Shown here: piece by piece, positions 54,339 through 64,000 of the stretch
Layout: each line of letters opens with the position of its first letter
How positions within the stretch are numbered: position 1 is the stretch's first letter
Source of the DNA: Rhynochetos jubatus
Taxonomy: Eukaryota; Chordata; Aves; Eurypygiformes; Rhynochetidae
Assembly (NCBI GenBank): GCA_027574665.1
Contig: CM050662.1
Span: forward strand, 5,486,501 to 5,550,500
Length of the DNA stretch: 64,000 nucleotides
Reading direction: 5' to 3'
Program-made: the position numbers and the translations under genes
The notes under the pieces: model-generated
Told to the model about the DNA's origin: nothing
Database searches by the model: none
What the model saw: only the letters and a program-made list of their open reading frames with translations

Positions 54339-57300
54339 TGGGGCCAATAAGATCTGTATTGGTGTCAATAGTTCATTTGATAAAGACAATTAGATGGCCT
54401 GAGTTGAAATAATCATCCTATCTTTAACTGTCAGAATAGTTGGATAAAACCGAAATACTGCTGTTTAGAAAAAAATGATGCAATAAAAAGAAAATTTTTT
54501 CTTTCTGATCTGTTGTCTTTGATGAACAGATTTAATTTTATTTTTCTTTAAATTAACACATACCAAAAACCCCAAAAAGCAAAGCAAATGGAGAGCTACT
54601 GCAGAAGTGCCGGGCTCCGACGCCATCTAGGGATAACGGCACCTGCTTCCCAGCACCAAAGGTGAGCCCGGCTGCCAACCCTTGCCATGGTGTGCACAAA
54701 TGTCTTCTCTTGCGTTTGCACTCCTAGAAGCTCCTTTCAAAGCCACACTCAGCCAAAAATAAAACCCAAAAGCAACGATGTCTTACATGGATTTCACCCA
54801 ACTGCAGTGAAAGCTTCTCCTCCTTGCAGCTTACGATCGGTTTTAACTTGGAAAGCACTACGTGTGGTACTGAGAGTACTGAAGTGGGGTCCCAGGGCCT
54901 GCTTGGCAGTCCTGGGCTTGCTCCTCCCACGGCACGAGAGGGTCCAGCCTGAACGGAGGCCACTGCTCACTCAGCATCCAGTTAACAGGCTGTATGCAAC
55001 TTGGGCTACGCTGCAGAGTTACAGAGCCATATACAACCACTACCCGGTGCTGTCGTATAGTAAAGAAATTACATAATGCTAAACAGTGCCCAGCAGCTAC
55101 CTTCAGCACTGTGCAAGAGGCAGTATTAGCCCACTCACAAACACTGACTCCAGAGGACTTACAACAACAGATTTCTTTCAGGGAAAGGAGAAACCACATC
55201 CAAAAAAAGAGAGTCCAATAGTGGTCAAACCCATCATCCTTCAGGGTATACTTCAGCCACAGTCCTGAAGCCAGGCTTTTTCTCCAGCCTTCCGAGTAGC
55301 TGCAGAAATGGGCACACTTCATTTGTCTCACCACGGATGGCCACTGCCATCTGCACACTGCTGGTCATCTCACAGCACCTTCTGACCCGCTTCAGTCCTT
55401 CAGCGGGAAACTGGGGCATGTAGGACACAAGACACAGCAAGGGAACATCCCTCGTTGGCTTTTGTCCTTTTTTCTTCCTTTCCCAGTTTTTATCACTTTG
55501 TTGAGGGACTCATTTGTTCATCTCTTGAATACAGCATTGACAAAAATAATTTGAGCCTGATCACCTCTCCTTATATTTGCACCTTAATAGCAGGCTTTTA
55601 CTCCCCGTAACAGCAACATTTAGCCTCGTTTCAATTTCCTTTTTAAGAAAACTCAAACTGCTCAATGCAATTGCCGCTGGGTGAGGCCTGGCTGTGGGGC
55701 TGGCAGGTTCCCACAGCACGGCCCGGCACAGCCCAGTCTGCAGCGGTGCAGAGGAGAGTGGGGTTACAGCCAAAGGCAGCTGCACCGCAGGAAGAGGACC
55801 CTGCGGGGAACCGAAGCCCTGCAGAGCCAGGGTCTTGGCAGCTGCCCCCTCAGCAGCAGACATGTCTGGAGCTGGTGGGAGGAAACCTGTGCTTTTTGAC
55901 AGCACAGGTGGAGCGCTTACTCCAGACTAAACGGTGTGTTCCTAACTTCATCCCCCCTCCAATGACTCTGTCAAACTTGCATATTCAATTACAGAGGCTG
56001 TGTGTTCGCTGGTCGAGTTCTGCACCTGGAAGACACTGTGCTAAAGTGGAATGTCACATCCAAACCTGAACATCCTCTCCAGTTGTCCTTTTGGCCTTCT
56101 TGGTTGCCCTCCGAGTCACAGCACCGCTAGCTTTGGCTGAGCTGAGCTGTTGAGTGGCGCTGAACAGCCCGAACACAGGGTGGGAGAGTTCTTCAATCTG
56201 CAATACCTACTTTCCAAGCGTGCAGATGCTTTTCTTGTTAGCAGAGCCTTTCTCAGGCCTTGAGAACAACTGACTGCTATCACCCAAAGTTTGTCTCCTT
56301 TTTCCTTCCCTCGTCTCCAATTTCCCTTTCCCAGACTGAGCAAAACCTTATTTTCAGTCCTTCCTCAGGAGACGTCCTTTCTAAGGTCTGCTAGGTGCTC
56401 TCCTCTGCATTTATTCGCAGTGTCTCTAGGCAAACTAGGTACAGAATGCCACTTAGGACCCTAAGAGTGTAGAACAAGATATGTACCTGGAGTACTCTTG
56501 CTGGAGTACTCACCTCTTTTTTTTTTTTTTTACAGCACCTTAATAGGTATTTGATTGTCCCTGTTTTCTGAATAGATCTCAGCTGCACTCTAGTGGCTGT
56601 CTTCTAGGATTTCAGGCATTTCGGAAATGCCTAAACTCAGTGTGTCCACATACTCCAAGTAACACAATTCACTAGCAATGGAAAATACGCTTCTTCACGT
56701 ACACAGGGTTTTTTTACATCTGGGAAAATCATTGCTGAGGGTGAGTTCAGAAAGAGTACGCAGACAATACTTCGTGTGAGATTGGATTTGAAACCGGTAC
56801 CTCAGACAGAGTGCGTTTTAAACCACGTACTTCAGATGCAGGTAGGTTGGTCAGCATCTACCTTGAGTGCCAGTCCCTTTGAACTGTCACATATATGTAA
56901 CCCACATATCAAGTGTCACGGTGTCAGAAATTCAGTGCCCACCCCTGTTCTGGAAAATAGCAGTCACCAGTTTGGTGTCGGTCTGTGAGTCAGCCACGAG
57001 GTGGTGAGGAAGGCTCGTAGTTCCATTCCCACACACGAGCTTTTATAAATTGTCAAGGGCTTGGTTTTGGGTCTTGTATTAATGCACAGGCATTGCAAAG
57101 TCAAGGTTAACGCTTGACACTGGCATTAGGGAAGTAACTTATAAGGACATTTGAGGAGTACAAGCCAGCACAGTGATTATTATTAAAGACAGCAAGGAAT
57201 ACTGATACGGGGGTGATTTTTAAAGGTTTTAAAGATGAAAGCATTTTTTCCACATGTTTTAGATAGGTATGCTTCCTGGGATTAGGGCATGCAATGTTAA

Positions 57301-60300
57301 AAGAGGAAATAGAGGCTGGCATTGTTAAATATTCCCAGGATAAAAAGAGAAATTACCGGAGTCTTTTAAAAAGAAAATTGTGCAGGGCAAAAGAAAAACA
57401 CTGCATAAATGCACTTTGCTTTGGGACTGAGATGAACATTAAGATTAAATTCCTGTGAGGTTTGAACTTTTTTTGCCTGGCTCTAGGAAGACTGACATGT
57501 GAACTGAGTTATTCTAGAAAAATAAGCTGTTCTGAAAGCTGTTCTAAGTAAGCCTTTGGCTCTACTTGAAACAGGGCTTTGTGGGGCAGAACAAGACCAG
57601 AAAGAAGTGAGAGAAAATGGAAAATATTGACACTCTTTGAAGGCAGCAGAATGTGGGCAGTGTGAATTTCCCTCCTGTGTTATCTAAAATAGTTAAACTC
57701 TCACACTTTCAAATACCAGGCACCAGACCATCACTACATCTGAAAGAACCGTACCACTGCCAGCTATGATTTGAAGACACATTTTTTATGTGAAGGTTGT
57801 GTCACTGCAGGCATCAGCTATAAAATACCAAATTCTTTAAAAAGAGGAAAAGGAGGTCACAGTGGAAAAGGTTCACACCTGATGATAGTTGTAACATCAA
57901 TGTTTCTCAGCATCTGAAAATCTAAGAAAGAGCTTAAAATCCCTCTCATGGAAGGTTGCCAACGGAAGTATGTAACAGGTTATACTATGGAACAGATGTA
58001 TCTTGTGCTGCCTACTTATTGTGTCTTCATTTTTTGCAATATAAGATTGAACTACTAAGATTCAAAGCATGAGATCGCTCCCAGCAGACAGTTAGGATTG
58101 TCACCTCTGAAACGTATTTAGTTATCAACTAAATTTTGCACGTAGGCTGTGTCAGTTGACATTCTTCCCCAGGAAGTCTCTGTGGCCCTGCCTGTTCGTG
58201 GCAGTTCATTTAACTACCCAATTGCTATCTCTGCAGTCATTCTGTTTTCCTCCGTAACAATCAGATGTGGTTGCTTCCCAGACATCCTCTCTTACGCTCT
58301 GGCTAGACACAAGTCTGACTAGAGATTCTGCCGTGTGACATGGTACAAGTGTGGATGTTCTCCTTTTTCTCTTTGGCTTTCCTTTCTTGGTGACCATCAG
58401 TGTTCAAAACGCCTCTCTGAGCAAACGACACTGAAGGCAACAGGAGAACCTGGGAGAAAGTGCTAATTCTGGAGGTAACAACAGTGACTGAAGACACAAA
58501 GAGGAATAATAAACAAGTGGGAAAATATGGGAAGAGTGAACAGAAAACCAATTAAAATAGTGAGGAAATAATGTCGGGCCTTTTTTCCAGGATCAAGATC
58601 TTCCTTTTGTGCATAAGGATTTGCCATGGTGCATTTCTGGGCTACAAAGCCAGACATTTAACAGCATCTTTCAAAGCAGCTCTCTGCAGGCTGGTTGATG
58701 CTGGGGGCGTGCCTCACGCATGGCTATTTGCAGGTCGAACATTTTCCCTTGATATGCTCAAACACATACACAGATTGGAAATGGAATTTAAAATTGTTAC
58801 ACTAATCTAGCAGTATATCTGAAAACTCAAACGCAGAAAACAGAGTGCTGTTTCCTCAGCAAGCCTCACTTGGCCACCACATCCTAGGTGTCTAGTACAT
58901 TACAACAGAAGCTCTAGAGCAAGGCAAGCTCAAGTGTGTGTGCAGCTGGGTTCTGCAACTTGCGTGACATATGCATGTAGCTATAATGTACTCACCGGGA
59001 CATTGACAGGATCCCAGCTAATAATAAGGATTAGATAAGTGTGGTAGAGTTTCTGGGTTAGTTGCTCTCTGGACTAGGAGACTGACCTTAGAGGCTTTTC
59101 TCCTAGCTCAGCACCAGGATAAACAATGCTATGATTCTTCTGTCACACCATCAGAATAAATTTTGACCAGACCAATTAGTTTTATATTAGTACAGATAAG
59201 GAATAACGCAATTGAAATTAGAGCTGCTACGCTGGATTTGGGATAGAAATTAGATTAGAAGGTAATGCAATACTCTAACAGAATGAACAATTAGAAAAGA
59301 TAGCACAGGTTTCTTCCTGTCTCTGCACCGTAAGGAGCTTGCTTCTCTGTTGAAAGGCACAGTGTGTGTGATGGGGTGTCCGAGATGTATGCCCCGTAAT
59401 CTCCCTTTTAGCACTGCTGATAATGCAGCCTCAAAACGATGGCTCCTTTGGGTATTCTTTGTCACAATTTAATTTTGTCCCCAGACCTACATTTACAATG
59501 AAGAGGTGATGATATTTCTGTGATACTATCAGTACAAGCCTCAGATGATTCACACAGGCCATTTCAGAGAAGAACCCATGAAAGACAGCTAGATTATGCA
59601 TTTGACAAATGCTACACTGTTGAGAACAGCTGTTCCAGCAGTTTTGAATTTTAAATACCATGCTGCCTTCGTTTACCAAAATTTCTCCAGGAAAAGCGAG
59701 TTACTTTAAATCAGGCTGTGAATTTCAACAGGAAAACTCGTAAGGTACGGCGCTATAGGGACTTGCAGGTATGATCTCAAACACATGCGCTCGTGTGCAA
59801 TGCACTTGCAAATTACAGAACCGAGGTTAGAAGGTCTTCAATGGCTAGAAATAGGAAGAGTGATGCATTTCATTAGAAAGAAGAGAAACTTTCATTTCCA
59901 GAACTAGGCATCTATTCTTACTAATATAGGAAGCTCAGAAACCACCACCCTTCGTGCAGTCTAACGGAGCAGGTGTGAAGAGTGACCCCAAGCATTCATG
60001 CCGGGACAACTCTGGGAGGAAGCTCCATGTCGGGAAAGGGGAGAATGGACGTGCTGTCCTTTTTAAAACACAGGCACATTTGGAATTACTCAATGTAGTC
60101 TCTCCAAAGGGACTCTCTGATAGGATGGTGCCTGAATCGGCTATACATGGCAGATGCAGTCTGTCATGTCCCTGGCGTAACATTACGGCTCTGTGGATTC
60201 TTTTTCGGATGCAAAATCCTGATTAGAGGTAGCTGGAAAACGGAGCGCTGGAACAATGACAATGTAATCATTCTTCATGTAAGCTTGTCCAGTTTTTAGT

Positions 60301-60670
60301 TTCACTAGGAGATTCCTTATTTGAAGGAGTGCTGACTGTGATTCCATGCCTGTTCATGCGTGCCTCCCTAGGTGCAACTCCAACAATCACCTCTCATTGC
60401 CGTACACGTCCAAGACAGGTAACGTGGCACTTCAGGAGTGAGGTAAGTCCAACAAGGTTTTCTTAAGTGAACGTTTTCTTCTTTGGAGGACGTTTGCCTG
60501 GGCTGGACTCGCGCAGAAGCAGTAACCAAGGTGTACGCAGATAATACGCCAGTATCTTCTACTGTACAGAGTGTAAATACGTAAACATTTCTGTAAGCAG
60601 TTACAAGCACATGGGGTCCATAGGAGCTTAGTTATATGCAGCAGGCAGAACACTTTCAACGCTTTGCTGT
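54339..60670. other. Intergenic region upstream of LCP2
   Basis: No gene recognised. The stretch includes a GC-rich patch at about 55670-55960, where several overlapping frames stay open on both strands, and a 15-18 base T-run at 56514-56531. The longest uninterrupted frame (minus strand, 54858-55358) starts at a GTG and has no recognisable domain. The 5 kb nearest LCP2 may hold regulatory elements, but none can be defined from the sequence alone. Confidence 0.55.
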
Positions 60671-60959
60671 GCTTCCTTGTTTACTTATTTATATTCAGAC
60701 AAAGGAAGTGGTAAGGCTGACTAGCTGACAACTTTTCTGAGAAGAGACCATTTTGTGTTAGAGGAAGCAGTATCTCTCCTGGATGTCCTAACAACGTAGC
60801 TCTAAACTAAAAAAACCCCAGGGCTTAAAGAGAAGAAGCTGGGTATTAGGCAAGGAAATACTGGCCACGCTGGAGGTGGTAACACAGAGGGAATCTATGG
60901 CTGTTTCATCGCTGGTGCTGCTATGAACGATCTCTAACTGCTAGAGGAGAAAACTTGCA
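60671..60959 (+). promoter_or_regulatory. LCP2: LCP2 proximal promoter and 5' UTR
   Basis: The region has no CpG island. It holds several ETS-type GGAA cores: CTTCCTT at 60672-60678, AAAGGAAGTGG at 60701-60711 and GAGGAAGCAG at 60761-60770. ETS/PU.1 sites are typical of blood-cell promoters. An AT-rich TTATTTATAT at about 60685-60694 could act as a weak TATA element. Two short upstream ORFs lie close to the start codon: ATG 60897 to TGA 60926 (9 codons) and ATG 60923 to TAA 60937 (4 codons). They overlap through ATGA. Whether they are in the mRNA depends on a transcription start that cannot be read here. Confidence 0.55.
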
Positions 60960-61037
60960 ATGGATTTGCGAAACATTCCCTACCGTTCAGACGTGGTTAC
61001 GTGGAACCCAGATGACTTAGCAGAATATTTTAGGACG
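60960..61037 (+). CDS. LCP2: LCP2 (SLP-76) first coding exon
   Basis: LCP2 is a cytosolic adaptor of T cells, mast cells and platelets. ZAP-70/Syk phosphorylates its tyrosines, and it then gathers VAV1, NCK, GADS, ITK and PLC-gamma at the LAT complex. This exon encodes 26 residues, starting MDLRNIPYRSDV and ending DDLAEYFRT. It aligns without gaps to the start of vertebrate SLP-76 (human begins MALRNVPFRSEV and reaches ADYFKK), and it contains the start of helix 1 of the N-terminal SAM domain, including the conserved WxPDxLAxYF pattern. The exon ends GGACG followed by GTAAGT, in phase 0, the same boundary as in the human protein. The start has G at -3 and G at +4. The remaining SAM domain, the acidic tyrosine motifs, the proline-rich region and the SH2 domain must lie to the right of the window. 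The next exon was not found in the 3 kb that follow. Confidence 0.95.
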
Positions 61038-64000
61038 GTAAGTTTAACTGTGCTTTGCCTTTGTATGATGGAAGAGGAAGCTACTGTAACATTGTTTTAT
61101 GCTAAATTTACATATTTTTATAATGGGCAAAGCTTGCTGCAAAACAAAAAGCAAAAGCACTCACAGTTAGGAAGCTGAGCTAAACTGGCCAGTGAAATCT
61201 ATAAATTGATCTTGAAAGTGTGTTTTAAATGGGGTAGAAAAGAAACCGATGGCTTTTCAGAGAAGGTGTACACTTCACTACAACTGTTGATGTGATACAT
61301 ACATTAACAGCCGTAGAAGGCATTAATGTGTGAAGGTTACCAGCTTTCTAGGTCTGCTTCAGTGATTTTCAGAAAAGGTATTTTTTTCAAATTGCTCAGT
61401 GTTCACAAACGAGCCTCTGAATGTCTTTGCTAATCACATCCATGAAAACCCAGCCAGGAACCGAACAGGTGCCGAGACTCGTACTAATTATTTTAGGCTC
61501 GGCTGGAAAAACCTTTTGCCTTTTGGTTTGACTTCCCAGTTCTGAAAATTTCTGGGCAAAACTCACTGCTCAAGATTACTAGCTATGGCTTCGTTCCTGC
61601 CACTGTTACTTTTTCTAATGTTACCTTGTGTGACTAGCTGGAACTTCTGATTCTTTTGACATCTTTCTCACTTGTGACAATCCATAAATTTCATCTTACA
61701 ATGCAGAGGAGTTTCCACACTGAAGGAATACTTTGAAAGGCAATACAGGAGTTCAGTCCACTGTGTATCCTCTGCACAGCAATGCTGACACCTCTGTAAT
61801 CACCCAGGAATGTGTAACTGAGCGAATTGTAGTGAAATTTAATTTCTGTGTGCTCTCTGTGAACTGCCCATTTTTAAATTCTCATCGGAGATAGTGGCTG
61901 CTCCATCTCCTTTGCAGCTGAATACATTCCTCCCAAAGTCCAAACCTGTCACCCTGGAATTTAACATTCAGATCAAGCAGAAGATCTGGGAAGATTTTCA
62001 AGTAGCGCCAGCAGAGCTGGTTAATTTTCAAGTCAGCTGTCAGACTAGACTTGTAAAACCTGGAACAGTTTGGGCTTCATTTTGAAATCATGGAAACGGG
62101 TTTCAGTGGCTCCTATAACTCTGTGAGTTTTCTCTGGGGAGTTGAGGCAAGTTGGATACTAGAATGCAAAACTAGCTAAGGAAGATAAGCAGATCAAACC
62201 CAAAGCCTATGTCTACCAAATACCCAGAGAAGCAAAACTGCCAACGACTTGCAACCCCCTGGTTTAGGGTGTAGGGGTTAGTGGCACAGGAAAGCGAAGA
62301 ATTGGAGATGGAACAGATGAGATCATTATCAACAGGCAACTTCAGACAAATACGAAAACCATGACAACACTGGAAGGTGGTGGTTTGGATCACTGTTTCC
62401 AAGAGTCTAAGAAGGGAAATGGCTTCCTGAAAGAGGTGATAATGATACTCTTAACAGTGATAAAAGGATTAACTGTAAGTTGTATCATAACTGAATGGGC
62501 AGGTTACATTAGTTCTTGAGTACCTTCCCTCTACTGATGCAGATATGGTCCAGAATAGAGATAACCTTGGCATTCCACTTTTGGGGAGGTGAAACAGGGC
62601 AAAAGCTGCTTAATACCGTCTAAGAAATTTGTGTAAGGCAACCATGTCAGCTTCGGTCAGCCAGCGCTGGGCAACAGCCATAAGCGTCCCGATCTTCTCC
62701 CCAGACAAACTCACACCGTTTCCCTCACACACATCACTGCAGGGTCTTGCATGACGCCTCAGGAGTGCTTTATTTGCCTCTGACTAATGTATTTTGCCTG
62801 CAGCCATATGTTCAAAGTCCAGGATTTCAGTCCAAGAGGTTTAAGCATTTTTTTTTATTCCTAAACTGAGATAATTGTGGGATGATTTTCAAAAGACAAT
62901 CACGTTCAAATCTTTTCTCACCTGAAGTGATCGGTCATGACACAGCTCAGTGGTAAGATTTTCATCAGTTTGTTGTTAGCTTACACCTTCGTGTTAGCGA
63001 CATTCAGCCAGCGTACGTGTCAGTAATTTATGTATCAACACTGTGAGGAATATAATATCAACACTGGCATGAATAAAGTGCTTGGTTTCTGTTGTACAAG
63101 AATCGTTCATACTTAACAGTAATAACATCTAATTTATGATTCTAGGTGTTTTAAATTAAAGCCTATGTTAATTTAAACCGTGCATTCAAAATAGGGAAGG
63201 ACCAGTAAAGAACCAAATGTTCTAATAATTTCTGAAGACTTCAGATTTTTTTTTTTTTAAAAAAGCAAAGATGTTTTTATTTGTAACATCCCAAAGGTTA
63301 TTTTAGTAGCTAAACAGTCTTTTTCATCAATTACTTTAAGAAAAAGATTAGGTCTCGGTCACATTCATACGTTTTACCAAGCGCAGCAGTTGCAACTGCT
63401 GCATACAGACATGCTGGTAACGACATGTAGCACTCACTGTACGAGAGAGGTTATTTACAGGGTTGAGTCCTCAGTCTGCACAGAAGTCTTAATCTGTATC
63501 CTTAAATATTTACCCAAATTAGGTCTGTTTCTGCATATGAGTAACAGAAAGAGCCTCCTAAAAATATTGTCTCAGCTGTGAGATGTTTTCAGGACCTGTT
63601 CTCATATAACACCAAGCTACACCATTACTCCTTAAAATGAATAAACAGATCTAAGAAAGAACATAATGCTCTTTGTAAGATACTCTCTGCTTCAGGGGAA
63701 TTATCCTAGCAGCTGCATAGCTTCCACTAACTAAACTTTCAGGCAGGACCAGAGCCATTCTTCTGTCTTGAAGGCTGCAAAAACTCACTGTCTGCCGTTC
63801 GTTGGGTTCCTTCTGGTATGGACTTAAGCAACTTGAAAGAGAAAGACTGCATTCTAGCCAGATCAAAAATATAAGCTGTGTTCCCACGTTATGCTATTAC
63901 TGTTCAAATAAAAAAACCCTGAAGACTCCCACTGGAATGATAAGAGTCATGTTTTGCTAGGTGTGCCTAGGTTTTTAGGTTGGTTGTCTGGTTTTTTCCT
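61038..64000 (+). other. LCP2: LCP2 intron 1 (partial; continues right of window)
   Basis: Begins with the strong donor GTAAGT. The stretch is AT-rich and has no young repeat that I recognise. The expected second coding exon, encoding the NYKDCEKAV-type SAM segment, is not seen, so I infer the intron extends beyond the window. A phase-compatible acceptor followed by an open frame at 61918-62085 is discussed as a finding, but it does not match SLP-76. Confidence 0.75.

Noticed and set aside
54858..55358. Longest open frame in the window (166 codons, minus strand)
   Set aside because: It begins at GTG, lacks any recognisable domain, signal or exon context, and overlaps open frames on the other strand. 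One frame of this size is not surprising in 64 kb.
1..64000. Bacterial-type features (operons, ribosome binding sites, CRISPR arrays, insertion sequences)
   Set aside because: The DNA is vertebrate, with spliced genes and LINE/LTR repeats. No spaced direct-repeat array or prokaryotic gene organisation was seen.

Overview
The window looks like bird nuclear DNA. It carries several truncated CR1 LINEs, including a fragment of the CR1 reverse-transcriptase C-terminus. It also carries a solo LTR of a family I recognise as common in birds, and a few very old SINE-like remnants. Coding density is extremely low. Only two short coding exons can be supported, and both are first exons of known vertebrate genes. 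Nearly all other open frames are chance or repeat-derived.

Layout: positions 1-21491 are the start of a long intron of KCNIP1 (minus strand), a Kv4 potassium-channel auxiliary subunit. The KCNIP1 first coding exon is at 21492-21579, preceded (to the right) by a CpG-rich promoter-like stretch at about 21680-21960. A second CpG-rich stretch lies at about 22835-23015. From about 23 to 60.7 kb there is intergenic DNA with CR1 pieces at 27.3-28.2, 29.3 and 50.7 kb, ancient SINE-like remnants at 23.7, 24.8 and 46.0 kb, and a minus-strand solo LTR at 53.6-54.3 kb. The first coding exon of LCP2 (SLP-76, a leukocyte signalling adaptor) is on the plus strand at 60960-61037, followed by the start of its intron 1 to the window end.

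KCNIP1 and LCP2 lie head to head, about 39.4 kb apart between start codons. This matches the human 5q35 order as I remember it, in inverted orientation. The two genes have unrelated jobs (neuronal channel modulation and T-cell/platelet signalling), so they are neighbours and not a functional unit. KCNMB1, which in mammals sits antisense inside KCNIP1, was not found in the captured part of the intron.

I found no convincing new biological system. The more interesting leads are the KCNIP1 alternative N-terminal exon and its two CpG-rich candidate promoters, a pair of overlapping upstream ORFs before LCP2, a nested CR1 pair that forms an inverted repeat, ancient amniote SINE remnants, and some speculative frame-compatible exon candidates in the KCNIP1 intron.
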